Shown: one piece after another, positions 10,858 to 22,235 of the stretch
Position numbering within the stretch: position 1 is the first letter of the stretch
Layout: every line of letters starts with the position of its first letter
NCBI GenBank assembly: GCA_033557465.1
Contig: CM066040.1
Span: 329,424,297-329,488,296, forward strand
Source of the DNA: Ichthyophis bannanicus
Taxonomy: Eukaryota > Chordata > Amphibia > Gymnophiona > Ichthyophiidae
Direction: 5' to 3'
DNA: 64,000 bases
Program-made: the position numbers and the translations under genes
Notes under the pieces: generated by a model
Database searches by the model: none
Told to the model about the DNA's origin: nothing
What the model saw: only the letters and a program-made list of their open reading frames with translations

Positions 10858-11594
10858 CTCCGCCCAGTGTGCAGCGGCGGCCAAGAAAGCAAATAGAATG
10901 CTAGGTATCATAAGGAAAGGAATGGAAAATAAAACAAAGGATATTATAATGCCTCTGTATCGTTCCATGGTATGACCGCACCTTGAATATTGTGTGCAAT
11001 TCTGGTCACTGTATCTTAAAAAGGATATAGCGTTATTAGAAAAGATACAGAGAAGAGCCACCAAAATGGTAAAGGGGATGGAAGGCTACTCCTATGAAGA
11101 GAGGCTACAAAAGTTAGGGCTCTTCAACCTGGAAAAGAGACGGCTGAGGGGAGATATGATAGAGGTCTATAAATTAATGAATGGAGTGGAACGGGTAAAC
11201 GTAGATAGATTGTTTACGCTATCAGAATATAGAAAGACTACGGGACATGTAATGAAGCTACAGGGTAAACTATTTAAGACAAATAAGAGAAAATATTTTT
11301 TTCACTCAATGTGTAATCAAACTCTGGAATTTGTTACCGGAGGATATAGTAAGAGCTGTTAGTGTGGCTGGGTTTAAAAGAGGTTTGGACAAGTTCCTGG
11401 AGGAAAGGTCCATAAACCATTATTAAAAAGGGACCCAGGATATCAATGCTTGACCCAATACAAGCACTGTTGAGCCTGTGTCTCTTGGGGATACTGCTAG
11501 GTACTTATGACCTAGATTGGCCACTGTTGGAAACAGGATACTGGGCTTGATGGATCTTGGTCTGACCCAGTATGGCATATCTTATGTTCTTAAG
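10858..11594 (+). mobile_element. CR1 family A copy A2, 3' fragment
   Basis: Starts CCGCCCAGTGTGCAGCGGC, which corresponds to the middle of the RT C-terminal region of A3/A6, and ends TATGGCATATCTTATGTTCTTA. The frame 10994-11362 matches the A3 C-terminus ([34 protein letters not shown]), with small indels. C1 resumes after it with AGCTTCCACGCCC. Confidence 0.88.
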
Positions 11595-12295
11595 CTTCCA
11601 CGCCCACATCAAGCAAGTAACCAAGGCAGCATATTTCTAAATGAAGACAGTTCAGAATCTTCAACACCTTTTGGAACAAGCCGACTTCAGAAATGTCTTT
11701 CAGGCCCTCATCACCCCAATATTCGACTATGCCAACATAATATACAAGGAACTCACAAAATTCTCCTTATTCCTTCTACATCTTGCACAGAACTCAGCCC
11801 CCCCCCCCCCGAATCATCACATGTACCAGTCAACGAGCTCACATTACCTCAGTCCTGAAGCAGCTACACTGGCTCCCCATCTACATGAGAGTCAAATACA
11901 AAGTCACCCTGACCATCTTCAAGACCCTTCACAGCCTCTCAACAAGCATCCTTCAACACCTCACTCTCGAACCTCACAATAAAAGACTTAGGACATAGGC
12001 CAGCCACAACTTGCTAGCTATCTCAGCCGCATTCTCTTGCTCCAACCTTTCCACCTCCAGAAGAGCCTTCTCATTCTATGCCCCCACTATCAAGAAATCC
12101 CTCACCCCAGAAATTCATTCATTAACTGATGTTGGAGAATTTTGCTGCAAACTAAAGACCCATCAGTTCCTGGAACATTTTGGACCTATCACTTATACTC
12201 CTACCACCCCAGCTCCCCATATGTTTGTCTCGTACCATGAATAATAGTTTTCCCCACTGCCTGTTTAGCTCAGTGTTAAAATTCACAAGTTGTTA
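11595..12295 (+). mobile_element. L2-like LINE C1, segment 3 (RT C-terminus and start of 3'UTR)
   Basis: Matches the end of an L2-type ORF2 in broken frames: LQHLLEQADFRNVFQALITP, PIFDYANIIYKEL, LKQLHWLPIYMRVKYKVTL and SRRAFSFYAPTIKKSL. It then runs into a 3'UTR and is cut by DIRS D1 at 12296. The rest of the UTR reappears at 33901. Confidence 0.75.
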
Positions 12296-12480
12296 TCTCC
12301 AGGAACAAGCAGGAAGTCAGTTGTCACATATGGGTAAAATCATTCTTCACATATGAGTGACATCAGCATTGATGGAGCCCAGCGCAGGAACACTCCCCAG
12401 CATCCAATAAGAATGCTTTTGGGTGTTGCTCTAGGCATGTATGCCTGCCTTTCCGCATTCCCTCCTGGTCTCCTCAGTCG
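12296..12480 (+). repeat. Left inverted terminal repeat of DIRS D1
   Basis: Starts TCTCCAGGAACAAGCAGG like the left end of D3. Its words CGCAGGAACACTC and CCAGCATCCAATA are found inverted at 33765-33840, so left and right termini belong to the same element. A short local duplication (CACATATGGG and CACATATGAG) lies at 12328-12360. Confidence 0.85.
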
Positions 12481-12744
12481 TCATTTTTCCACGGAGCCGT
12501 TAGGACCTTGTCCTTGTTTCGCCGCGTCAATAGACTTCTTTTACTGGTACTGTCAAGTACTTTCGGTTTTTTGCCTTCTCATCGACCGACTCAGTTCCCC
12601 ATCGATTCCAGTTCCCTTTTTATTGTTTTTTCTTTATTTAATTATAAGATTTTAAGCTAATTTTACTTTGACTGTTTTTCGGGCCTAGTGCCCACCCAGG
12701 CTCTGTTGCCCAGTTTGATCTTATTGTCCTCATTTTTCCAACAA

Positions 12745-14320
12745 GGAAAAGTCCCAGAGTGGTTTTAAGAAATGCTCAAAGTGTTCCAGTACCATATCTC
12801 TGACCAATGAGCATGACTGGTGCCTAAAGTGTTTAGGCCCAGACCATGATGTAAAGTCTTTTTCCCCCTGTCGCCATATGACTTCCAGAGGGAGAAAGAA
12901 CCAAGACAAACAGAAGGCTAAGCTGTTTCCAACAGACCCAGCTCCTTCGGTGAACTCCTCGGGGGCGTCGACTCCATTGAAAGCATCCCATGCTTCTAAG
13001 TCTTCATCGACACTTACACAGAAAGAGAAGCATCGCTTGGAGTCCCCAGCATTTCTCAAGAAGACATCTGCTTCGGCATCAAGGCACTCCCATTCATCGA
13101 CATTGAGGTCAGCGTCTGTATCAGACACTGAGCACTGGCATCGGCACCAATCGCACTTTGATGGGGACCATCCAGCTAAACAACTCCGGTGGGAGGCTTC
13201 ACCCTCCAAAGCCTTAAAGAGGTTAGGGGATGCTGCTGAGGCTCAGCCCTCGGCAGAGCCCCCTTTACCGGCATCAGGAGTTGTAGCCCAGACCACAGTA
13301 TCTGGAGCCACTTCTTCCCCGCTACCATCGCTTGATGACTGCGTCATCGCCATCGAGCGCAGCATCGCAGCAATTGTAGCTGCAATGGCACCAATGTCCT
13401 CTACTCTTCCACAGCAGCTTTCGATACATCCAACACCGATGAGGGTTATCAATGAAGCACCATTCAGAGCTACTGTTATGCAGTCTCGGCCTACTGAGCA
13501 TTGCTTGATGGAGCAACTGGTGCCGCGGTCCTCGATACTGCCTCGCTCGGTACCATCTACTTCGAAGCACCCTAAGTTTTCTGACCTTCGAATGTATCAA
13601 GGCCTGGACAGGGATTACTTTGACTTCCTACCAGCCTCCGATTCCGGTTCCAAAGTATCCGACCCGGAGTCCATTGTTACTGATCTGCTGAGATATACCA
13701 TCAGATCCATCGCCTCTGTATAAGAGACGATGATCACTGCCCAAAGACATGTCCTTCCAGGACTTTATAAAAGATATGGCGGCTGCTCTATAGGTATCTG
13801 TAGCTACCGAGATGGAACAGAGGGCCGAAGAACTGAATATTCTTCAGTATCCCTCGGCACCGAAGGAGGCTGCAACCTTCCCAGTACACAACATTCTAAA
13901 CAACTGAATGACTCGGATGTGGGAGGCTCCCATGTCGACACCTGTGGTCAGTAAACATCTGGATACTCTTTATAGGGTGTCACCCTCTCCAGGTTTCCAA
14001 AAGTCACAACTTCCACACCATTCCATGGTGGTTGAGTCAAGCCATGTGAAAGATTAAAAGGCAGAAGAACCACTCCTCAGTACCTCCAGGCTAGGAAAGC
14101 TTTTTAGGCAACAGTGCTTGCCTCCCGGGTTAATTCATACATATGCTATACATGAGTATGTTCTTTAAGGATATGGCTAGAGACCTGGCTGAGTTCACAG
14201 CCCTGCTACCTTTTGACAAACAAGCACCTCATCAAGCCCTAATATCTCATGCCCAAAACACCTCAAAATTCCCGACAAGGGCAGAATTTGATGCTTTTGA
14301 GGCCAACAGAAGGGCAGTTG
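12745..14320 (+). pseudogene. DIRS gag-like protein remnant (D1)
   Basis: The frame open from about 12745 to 13723 gives GFKKCSKCSSTISL and HDWCLKCLGPDHD, a Cys-x2-Cys / His-x2-Cys-x2-Cys cluster shared with D2 gag, then serine/proline-rich sequence and RMYQGLDRDYFDFLPASDS. Further gag pieces follow in other frames (MFFKDMARDLAEFTALL at 14158, AEFDAFEANRRA at 14280). Gag-like proteins of DIRS elements are thought to package element RNA. Multiple stops and an insertion at 14321 inactivate it. Confidence 0.8.
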
Positions 14321-15968
14321 TGCCCTGCATTGTGTGGCCTACCACTCCGTCGCCCTACGCCCCCTAGGGCCGGCAAGGCAGATTGTTTCTCCTTTTGGAC
14401 GCTTACTGTTGTATTTGTGCAGGCGCCCGCCTAATAGGACACGAAGATCACCTCTTTTAATGTAGTTGTGGTTTGCTTTTATTTAGCAGTCCGAATGGAA
14501 GAGGCACAGGGCAATTTGTAACATAAATTGCTTTTTATTTGTTTTTCTTCAAGTAAATCATTTGTGGCAAAAAGCTCAAGAAAAAGGCAAAATCACATTA
14601 ACCAAAATAGGATTCTTCTCCAAAGAATGTCCAAGGTGAATTCTACAAATAAACTTCTTCACTCTTGGTAGCAGTACTTCTATTATTTACAGATACAGCA
14701 AAGATACCATTTGTGCATCATTCATAAACTTAGAAATAGTGGAGCTTTACTTTCTCTGCTGGCATAAGTTCAAGACACCAATCAGAGTGCCACCTCTCAG
14801 TTTAAAACCGTTAGCTTATTTAGCTGAGGTCACAGCAGCAATAGAACCAGCTACTTTTACACATGAGGGTTTGGTTATCTTCCTGTCTGTTTTTCAAGCA
14901 TACAGTGATTCTAGCACTTCTGTTGCCTTCTTACTTCTTTCACACAGCATTTAGTAAAAGCATTATATATTAGTCACACACAGACTGCAATCCATTGATT
15001 CAGCTGAGGATACTGAATTATTAGAGAAATAGTCCACATCCATTTCTGCTGGGGAATTATATGGCTCTGTGCTTGGGGTAACCTCTGGCTCAACCTGTTG
15101 TACGTTCTTCAACAGCTTTAAAAGTTTTCCCCACTTTAGCTTCTGGTTCCCCTTTATAACCGGGTTGGAACCTCTTGCCTTTCTCCCTCTTAATAAATCC
15201 TCTTCAGGAAATGCATAAGCTTTTGGGCTGGCAGTGACTCTCCTTCTAACAGGCTTTTTACATTGTCTGTATAGAGGCTCAGGGCTAGAGCTGCTATATT
15301 CTGACTCAGAAGTAAAGTCCTGAATTCTCTCCCAGCTCCTTCTATGCCCACACCCTTTACACTTGCCTTGTAAGTGTTGACCAGTCTTCCTGGACCCACC
15401 AGAAGACACAGCCTTGAAGTGCTGCTTCCTCTCCCGGTCTCTTGGCCTTCTCACTTGGCTCCTAGCCTGCAGCCTGTCCTGCCTTTGAGCAGTCCTTCTC
15501 TGCAGTCTCTCTGGTGTATGAGCAGATCCTGTTTGATCAGTGTCTGAGTCCTCTGTTAGCTCAGCTGATCTTCTAGAGAGACTCCGTCCTCGGGAGCCTG
15601 CCAGTTTCTCCTTAGTATTGCACTTGCCTCTGCACTGTCCTGTGCATGGTCCTCGTGTGTGCTGAACTCTAGAATCAACTCCCAGCTGATCCTCCAGTTT
15701 TCCCTCACTTCCTGTGTGACGCAGTTTATATGTTCTGTGAATTGTTTGCTTCCCTGGCCCCACCCTCTCTCTGCTTGCAGCTGCCCTAGAGGCTGGGTGT
15801 GGCTTCAAGGTAACCCTGCTTCTGTGTGCCTTAGTTTCACTCTCTATGTGGGAATTGTGTTTCAGTGAGCCCATCCCCCGCTTATGGGAACAAATTTCAG
15901 TGTTTTTTCTAGTTTTAAAGGGCTCTGCAGCATGCACATCATCACAATTGGTACTAGGCAGACGACCT
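14321..15968 (-). mobile_element. Unclassified 1.65-kb insertion in D1 gag
   Basis: DIRS gag homology stops at 14320 (AGGGCAGTTGTG) and resumes at 15969 (GGCTTCAAGCATCTGACC), exactly where D3 has continuous gag (55515-55580). The inserted block has no LINE or DIRS motifs. It is A/T-rich at its left half and carries a 337-codon minus-strand frame. I see no clear inverted or direct terminal repeats. Class unknown. Confidence 0.6.
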
Positions 15969-15976
15969 GGCTTCAA
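14963..15976 (-). CDS. Unrecognised 337-aa basic, Ser/Arg-rich protein
   Basis: An uninterrupted minus-strand frame. The N-terminal part is basic; the middle is Arg-rich with RS-like runs (GSRGRSLSRRSAELTEDSD, RPRDRERKQHFK). A small Cys/His group (KCKGCGHRRSW) is followed by an acidic-serine patch (SESEYSSSSPEPLY). The C-terminal third has KWGKLLKLLKNVQQ and ends DCSLCVTNI. I cannot assign a family. Basic and Ser-rich composition with one small Cys group would suit a nucleic-acid-binding, gag-like product, but this is only a guess. The first few codons overlap D1, so the native start may differ or be missing. Confidence 0.4.
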   Translation of the reverse strand: MKPGRLPSTNCDDVHAAEPFKTRKNTEICSHKRGMGSLKHNSHIESETKAHRSRVTLKPHPASRAAASRERVGPGKQTIHRTYKLRHTGSEGKLEDQLGVDSRVQHTRGPCTGQCRGKCNTKEKLAGSRGRSLSRRSAELTEDSDTDQTGSAHTPERLQRRTAQRQDRLQARSQVRRPRDRERKQHFKAVSSGGSRKTGQHLQGKCKGCGHRRSWERIQDFTSESEYSSSSPEPLYRQCKKPVRRRVTASPKAYAFPEEDLLRGRKARGSNPVIKGNQKLKWGKLLKLLKNVQQVEPEVTPSTEPYNSPAEMDVDYFSNNSVSSAESMDCSLCVTNI

Positions 15977-16746
15977 GCATCTGACCTGGAACAGTGGGTC
16001 CAGGATTAATTGATCAACATTCCCTGTAATGGAGAAAACCTTGTTAGCCAGAGGTGGAGATAGAAACTGACAACCTCACGATGAATAGGCTCTCAAGAAA
16101 AACAGCAGATTCTTTCAAGAAGAAACCTGCTGCCAAGAAACCATTTTACCCTAAAAAAAGAGGCTCTACCATCCCTACCATACCTACCCAACCTACTCTG
16201 CTCCTCAACAACAGCAGAGACAGCAGGGTACTAAGCAAGCTTGCAAAGCTAAGTAGCTAAATCACAACCTACCCCTGCACTTCACCCAGAATTTTTGAGA
16301 CTTTTCAAGAGAGCATAGCCATTTGTCTCATAGAATCCTTTCCCCTAATTCCAGGGAGATTGGTCTATTTTGCACATCGATGGGGCTTCATCACCTCAGA
16401 ACCCTGAACTTAAAGCTAGTCAGCAGCGGCCTAAAGCTCCGCTTCAAGGAGCTCCCACCCATTCACTTTCTAGCCCAACCCTGTGTGGTTCTCTAACACA
16501 AATCCTTACTACAACAGAAGATCCACTCTCTACTCACACAGGGAGCAATAGAGGAGGACCCTCCATCTCAACAAGGCCTAGGGTTCTACTCCTGATACTT
16601 CCTTATTACGAAGAAGACAGGAGGCTTAAGGCCTATCTTAGATCTCCGAAAACTCAACAATTTATTATCAAAGAAAAGTTCAAAATGATTTCTCTAGGTA
16701 CCCTTCTTCCTTACCTCCAACCAAATGATTGGCTATGCTCTTTTGC
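15969..16746 (+). pseudogene. D1 gag C-terminus and RT N-terminus
   Basis: Resumes as gag (LQASDLEQWVQD, then a stop, INIPCNGENL), followed by the basic tail (RRNLLPRNHF-type) and the start of the RT region; FSRYPSSLPP corresponds to SLGTLLPYLQ of D3. It ends in the word matching DWLCS at about 16740, directly before LINE C2. Heavily mutated. D1 RT sequence continues only at about 31060, with some 300 bp of RT (including the YLDD motif) missing between. Confidence 0.75.
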
Positions 16747-19084
16747 AATGCCACTTTTGCCCTTCCTCTTCTCACTAACATATCTCTTATCATACTAGGT
16801 GACTTGAACCTCCCATCACTCAACCCCACCCACACAACAAACTTCATGGACACAATGACGGAAATGGGATATGAACAGATCATACATGCCCACACACACA
16901 CAAAGGGAAACACCCTGGACCTCGTCTTCCTCCCCACCCCCTTCAGTAACCACCAACTCTGCACCCCCCCCCCCACCATAAAAGAGGTACCTTGGTCCGA
17001 CCATCACTTAATAACCTTCAATCTCCACACACAAACACACACTAATAACACACCAAGCACCACACCACACCACACACGCTTTACCCACTTTAATAAAGAT
17101 GAATTCCTAGACAATGTATTACCCAAACTCACAACAAACACATCTAACATCAATGTAACCATAAACCAATGGAACTTAACAGTCCAAAAGGCAGCCACCC
17201 CTACACAAGTTACACAAAAACAAACACTAAAAAGATCAGAAAAATGGTTTACCAATGAGCTTGCCAAGCTAAAATAACAACTGAGAAAACAAGAAAAAAG
17301 ATGGAGAATAACAAAATCGAATGAAAACAAAACACAATACATGAGCCTACTCAACACATATAAAGATGCAATCACAAAATCAAAAAGAGACTACCATTCT
17401 AAAGTAATAAACATGGCCATCAATTGTCCAAGAGAATTATTTGCAATTGTAAAATCACTAACAAAAGCCCAAAACCCAGAACCAGAGTACTCCATAATAA
17501 GCGTACAAACATTAGCTGCACATTTTGCTGAGAAACTAAAACGTAAACCCTCTAACAATATCGCAGCAATGCACATAGATCCAAAAACCCCAAGTAAATG
17601 GATAACCTTTCACACGGTTGATCAAAAACACCTCCTCAAGATCATAACAATGATTAATACCACAACTTCCCCCCTTGACCCATGCCCAGTATCATGGATC
17701 AAGTCCACCAAAGCTGAACTTGCTACAACATCCAAAACATAATCAGTCACTCTCACAAAGCATCATGCCTGACGCTCTTAAACTCACGTCCCATCCTAAA
17801 AAATAACAAATTAGATCCAAAAGACCCAAGCTCATACAGGCCAATAGCCAGTATACCGTTCATTGCTAAAGTAATAGAAAAAATAATACAACTCCATCTA
17901 CAAGATTACATCAACAAACACGCACCCCTTGATTCACACCAATTCGGATTTCGCTCCTTCCATGGAGTTGAAACCCTACTAATAACACTGATGGATAACC
18001 TCATTAGAGGAACAGATAACAACAAACAAGGTTTCATCCTCCTTTTCATAGATATAGCCGCCGCATTCAACAATATCAATCATAACACTCTAATTACCAG
18101 GCTAGAAAACCTGGAAATAGGAGGCACAGTCCTCAAATGGTTCATGTCATATATTACGCACTGATTAATACGTGTCCAACTAGGCCAAAACACCTCAGAA
18201 ACGTTCTCACAAGGTCAGGGAATCCCTCAAGGCTCGGTCCTCTCGGCCTTCCTTTTTAATCTATACCTACAGCCCATCACGAACATATTTAAAAAATACA
18301 AAATAAATCATTACATATACGCCGATGACATCATGCTTGCTATCCCCATAAACACAGACAGCCCCTCACACCACAATCTATCTGAATGTATCAGAGAGGC
18401 TAATTCCTGGTTAGAGACCAACTACCTCAGCATTAATCTTAAAAAAACAGAAGCTATGTTTGTATCAAGAAAACCCGATACTAACTACCCAAAAACCATC
18501 GTAATCAACAACACATCCCTGTTAAACAAGAGGTAAAATACCTAGGGATAATACTAGATCACACACTCAGTATGCTCCCCCACATAAAGCAAACAGTAAA
18601 AACTGTGTTCTACAAACTAAAAACCATACAACACCTTCCTCAACACCCATGATTTTAGATCTGTAGTCAGCACACTCATTACCCCACACTTTGACTATTG
18701 TAATAGTCTACTAAACGGCCTACCACTTAAAAATACAAATATATTCCAAGGAGCCCAAAACATCAGCGCCAGGGTAATAGCAAAAGCATGTCTAACTGAC
18801 CACATAACACCCATCCTTCATGAACTACACTGGCTCCCTATAAATAGCCGGATAAAATATAAAATACTCTTGACAACATTCAAACTCCTCCATGACATCG
18901 CCCCATCACACCTATCCACCCTCCTACACTCCCCACCAGAATCCAGAACACGCAAGCAAAATGCAACCCACTCACTCAACATATACAAAACCATCTGCAA
19001 GACAAAGAAAACTACAAGCTCAAGAGCCTTCTCATTTGCTGCCCCTACCCTCTGGAACGAACTACCACTAGCCCTCCGCATGAC
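16747..19084 (+). pseudogene. L2-like LINE C2 (endonuclease-RT), 5'-truncated, broken
   Basis: Begins inside the APE endonuclease (SLIILGDLNLPSL near 16785, PWSDHHLITFNL near 16990) and runs through the linker (17341-17742) into the RT. There IQLHLQDYINKHAPLD-type words lead to the intact catalytic TYADDIMLAIPIN near 18315 and KKTEAMFVSRKPD. The C-terminus has LHWLPINSRIKYK-type words and ends LWNELPLALRMT at 19088. Several stops (17275, 17742, 18536) break it. CR1 A3 abuts its 3' end. Confidence 0.85.
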
Positions 19085-21066
19085 ATAAGAACATAAGACA
19101 TGCCATACTGGGTCAGACCGAGGTGCATCAAGCCCAGTATCCTGTTTCCAACAGTGGCCAATCTAGGTTATATGTACATAGCAATATCCCCAAAAGACAC
19201 AGGTTCAACAATGCTTGTACTGGGTCAAGCATTGATATCCTGGGTCCCTTTTTAATAGTGGTTTATGGACCTTTCCTCCAGGAACTTGTCCAAACCTTTT
19301 TTAAACCCAGCTATACTAACAGCCCTTACTACATCCTCCGGTAACAGATTCCAGAGTTTGATTACACGTTGAGTGAAAAAATATTTTCTCTTATTTGTCT
19401 TAAATAGTTTACCCTGTAGCTTCATTACATGTCCCCTAGTCTTTCTATACTCTGATAGCGTAAACAATTGATCCACGTTTATCCGTTCCACTCCATTCAT
19501 TAATTTATAGACCTCTATCATATCTCCCCTCAGCCGTCTCTTTTCCAGTTTAAAGAGCCCTAACCTTTTTAGCCTTTCTTCATAGGAGTATCCTTCCATC
19601 CCCTTTACCATTTTGGTGGCTCTTCTCTGAACCTTTTCTAAAATCGCTATATCCTTTTTAAGATACGGCGACCAGAATTGCACACAATATTCAAGGTGCG
19701 GTCTCACCATGGAACGATATAGAGGCATTATAATATCTTTTGTTTTATTTTCCATTCCTTTCCTTATCATACCTAGCATTCTATTTGCTCTCTTGGCCGC
19801 CGCTGCACACTGGGCCGAGGGTTTTAACATGGTATCCACAATGACGCCTAAATCTTTTTCCTGGGTGGTGGTTCCTAATGTGGAACCTTGCATCGTGTAA
19901 CCATAGTTTGGGTTGTTCTTCCCTAGGTGCATAACCTTGCACTTGTCCACATTAAATTTCATCTGCCATTTTGATGCCCAGTCTTCCAATTTATCAAGAT
20001 CCTCTTGCAATTTTTCACAATCCTCTTCGGTTTTAACAACTTTAAATAGTTTTGTGTCATCTGCAAATTTGATAACCTCACTCGTTATTCCACTTTCCAG
20101 GTCATTTATGAATATGTCAAAAAGCAGCGGACCCAGCACAGATCCCTGGGGTACACCACTATTCACCTTTCTCCATTGGGAAAATTGGCCATTTAGCCCT
20201 ACCCTCTGCTTTCTATCTTTTAACCAGTTCCTGATCCACAATAGTACACTGCCTCCTATCCCATGACTCTTTAGTTTTGCCAAAAGTCTCTGATGAGGGA
20301 CCTTGTCAAAGGCTTTCTGAAAGTCCAGATACACAATATCAACCGACTCACCTTTGTCCACCTGTTTATTCACTCCTTCAAAAAAACATAACAGATTAGT
20401 AAGACAAGATCTTCCTTGTCTAAAGCCATGTTGGCTGTCTCCCATTAGGTTGTGACTATCTACATGCTGAGTAATTTTATTCTTTATGATGGTTTCTACC
20501 ATTTTTCCCGGTACTGACGTCAGACTCACCGGTCTGTAGTTTCCTGGATCACCCCTGGAACCCTTTTTAAAAATTGGTGTTACATTGGCGATCCTCCAAT
20601 CTTCAGGTATTAGAGATGATTTTAATGATAGTTGAAAGATTACTGATAGCAGGTCTGCAATCTCATATTTCAGTTCTTTCAACACCCTTGGATGTATACC
20701 ATCCGGCCCAGGTGATTTGCTACTCTTCAGTTTATCTAATAGTTGTAAGACATCTTCCCAATGTATCGATATTTCCTTCAATTCTTCCACACCTTTAAAT
20801 ACCACTTCCGTCATGGGTAACATTCCTACATCTTCCTCAGTAAAGACCGAAGCAAAGAATTCATTCAGTCTCTCCGCTATCGCCTTGTCGCCTCTTAGTG
20901 CTCCTTTAACCCCTTTATCATCTAATGGACCAACTGACTCTCTCACAGGTTTTTTGCTACGAATGTACTTGAAAAGGTCTTTATTTCGCGTTTTTGCTTC
21001 CGCAGCAAGCTTCTTCTCAAATTCTCTCTTTGCCTGCTTTATCAATGCCTTGCATTTGACTTGCTT
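19085..21066 (-). mobile_element. CR1 family A copy A3, 5'-truncated, 2 kb
   Basis: On the + strand it starts TAAGAACATAAGACATGCC, the antisense octamer tail and 3'UTR, and ends near CATTTGACTTGC, where copy A6 continues with CAGTGCTTGTGC. The RT half of ORF2 is uninterrupted. Few differences from A6 suggest recent insertion. Confidence 0.9.
19252..21045 (-). CDS. CR1 ORF2 C-terminal 597 codons: reverse transcriptase, open
   Basis: An unbroken frame from the 5' truncation to the natural stop. The linker ([18 protein letters not shown]) precedes RT motifs in order: [87 protein letters not shown] and catalytic [10 protein letters not shown]. The thumb and C-terminal region ends ERSINHY. CR1 ORF2 nicks target DNA and reverse-transcribes the element RNA at the nick. 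Here the APE endonuclease half is missing, because the copy is 5'-truncated, so no complete enzyme is encoded although the RT looks intact. The first listed codon is TTG; there is no authentic start. Confidence 0.9.
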   Translation of the reverse strand: MIKQAKREFEKKLAAEAKTRNKDLFKYIRSKKPVRESVGPLDDKGVKGALRGDKAIAERLNEFFASVFTEEDVGMLPMTEVVFKGVEELKEISIHWEDVLQLLDKLKSSKSPGPDGIHPRVLKELKYEIADLLSVIFQLSLKSSLIPEDWRIANVTPIFKKGSRGDPGNYRPVSLTSVPGKMVETIIKNKITQHVDSHNLMGDSQHGFRQGRSCLTNLLCFFEGVNKQVDKGESVDIVYLDFQKAFDKVPHQRLLAKLKSHGIGGSVLLWIRNWLKDRKQRVGLNGQFSQWRKVNSGVPQGSVLGPLLFDIFINDLESGITSEVIKFADDTKLFKVVKTEEDCEKLQEDLDKLEDWASKWQMKFNVDKCKVMHLGKNNPNYGYTMQGSTLGTTTQEKDLGVIVDTMLKPSAQCAAAAKRANRMLGMIRKGMENKTKDIIMPLYRSMVRPHLEYCVQFWSPYLKKDIAILEKVQRRATKMVKGMEGYSYEERLKRLGLFKLEKRRLRGDMIEVYKLMNGVERINVDQLFTLSEYRKTRGHVMKLQGKLFKTNKRKYFFTQRVIKLWNLLPEDVVRAVSIAGFKKGLDKFLEERSINHY

Positions 21067-21160
21067 TTATAGTGGTCACATACGTTGCCATCTATCCTTT
21101 TTAATTTGGTTTTAAGCCCACCTTTTCTTCTACTTCTCCTTCTAGGACTGCTTAATCAGC

Positions 21161-21544
21161 ATGTCGTGTATTCAGTGCAATAACTGTGGTGCTTTTATTC
21201 TGAGACGAATCATTTGGAACCTAAGAGCTTGTCCTGTGTGCCTCAAGTCTGCTGCCATGCATAAAGAATTGACTCTACCAAGGGAAGAACTAGCTGCATT
21301 GAAACGCACCTCTTCTAGGATTCAAACAGAACAAAGTCCACCACCGCTCCCACAAAGAATCAAACATCCCAGGAACAAATGGATCACAGTGGGCTTGGGT
21401 AGATTGCGACCTGTAATGCAGAGACATCCTATACATCAAGAGATATCCCTGCATAATGCCTTGTCTGCTTTGGTTAATGAGGATCACCAATCCATGGAAA
21501 CTGAAGGGCCCTTAAGAGTCAGTCAGTGCCCAATCTCCTGCTAA
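21161..21544 (+). pseudogene. CR1-type ORF1, N-terminal zinc-finger part (B2)
   Basis: Starts at an ATG. Residues 3-27 carry CIQCNNCGAF and RACPVCLKSA, a four-cysteine pattern (CxxC ... CxxC) like the zinc fingers in CR1 ORF1 proteins. A basic, proline-containing linker follows to the stop at 21542. The esterase part follows in another frame at 21555, so this is the front of one ORF1 split by a frameshift. ORF1 proteins of CR1 bind element RNA; this is family knowledge, not shown here. Confidence 0.7.
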
Positions 21545-21554
21545 AGCACCAAAT

Positions 21555-22080
21555 ATGAAGAAAAACTCACCAAACAGAAAACTATTACTACTTGGAGATT
21601 CCATCATCCAAGGCACCAACTTGGGAACACAGTTCAAGGGAGAGAAGATAGTCAAATGCCTCCCAGGCTCTTCAGCTAACAGGAATATAAACCAAATTGT
21701 TGATGTACCTAGCACAGAAAGTGAGCATTCCAAAATTGATGTTGTCATCCACCTGGGTACAAATGACCTGGCTAGAAACAGTGCCTCTGCAAAGGGACTT
21801 CCAGACTCTGGGAGAGAAACTCAAGCCCATTGTTAACACTCTAGCATTCTCAGAAGTTCTACCTGTTCTTGGTAAGGGGGCAGAAAGGCTGCATCACATA
21901 AACAGTTTTAATGCATGGCTCTAGACCTGGTGCGAACAAAAAGGATTCAGTTTTATTGGCGACTGGGGAAACAGATGGACCAACAAGAGACTATACTGTG
22001 CTGATGGACTGCATCTCTCTGTCACAGGGAAAAATTCAGGCAGTATGTGGATATGCATTTAAACTAGAAAAACGGGGTGA
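21555..22080 (+). pseudogene. CR1 ORF1 esterase (SGNH-type) part, frameshifted (B2)
   Basis: KLLLLGDSIIQGTNLG gives the GDS block with the candidate nucleophile Ser; VVIHLGTNDLARN gives the GTND block. After a frame change near 21790 comes FSEVLPVLGKGAERLHHIN, and after another change ADGLHLSVTG with the D-x-x-H pair. These are the catalytic blocks of SGNH/GDSL hydrolases, known as an ORF1 domain in CR1 elements. At least two frame shifts inactivate it. Compare the single-frame copy at 49188-49779. Confidence 0.75.
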
Positions 22081-22235
22081 CGGATGGAGAAGAACTAGTT
22101 CCGGACGTCACTCCCGGCAAATGCAGAACAACATCAGAAACGGCCACAATTTTAAACCACACATCAATGACAAGTGGGAAGAAGTGGGCAGAACAAAATC
22201 AATGCAAAATACATGCAAGCCAGTTAAATGCTGGA

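Noticed and set aside
19709..21115. Plus-strand frames within A3 (and the same in A5, A6)
   Set aside because: They recur in every copy because they are antisense to the conserved CR1 RT gene; no independent motif.
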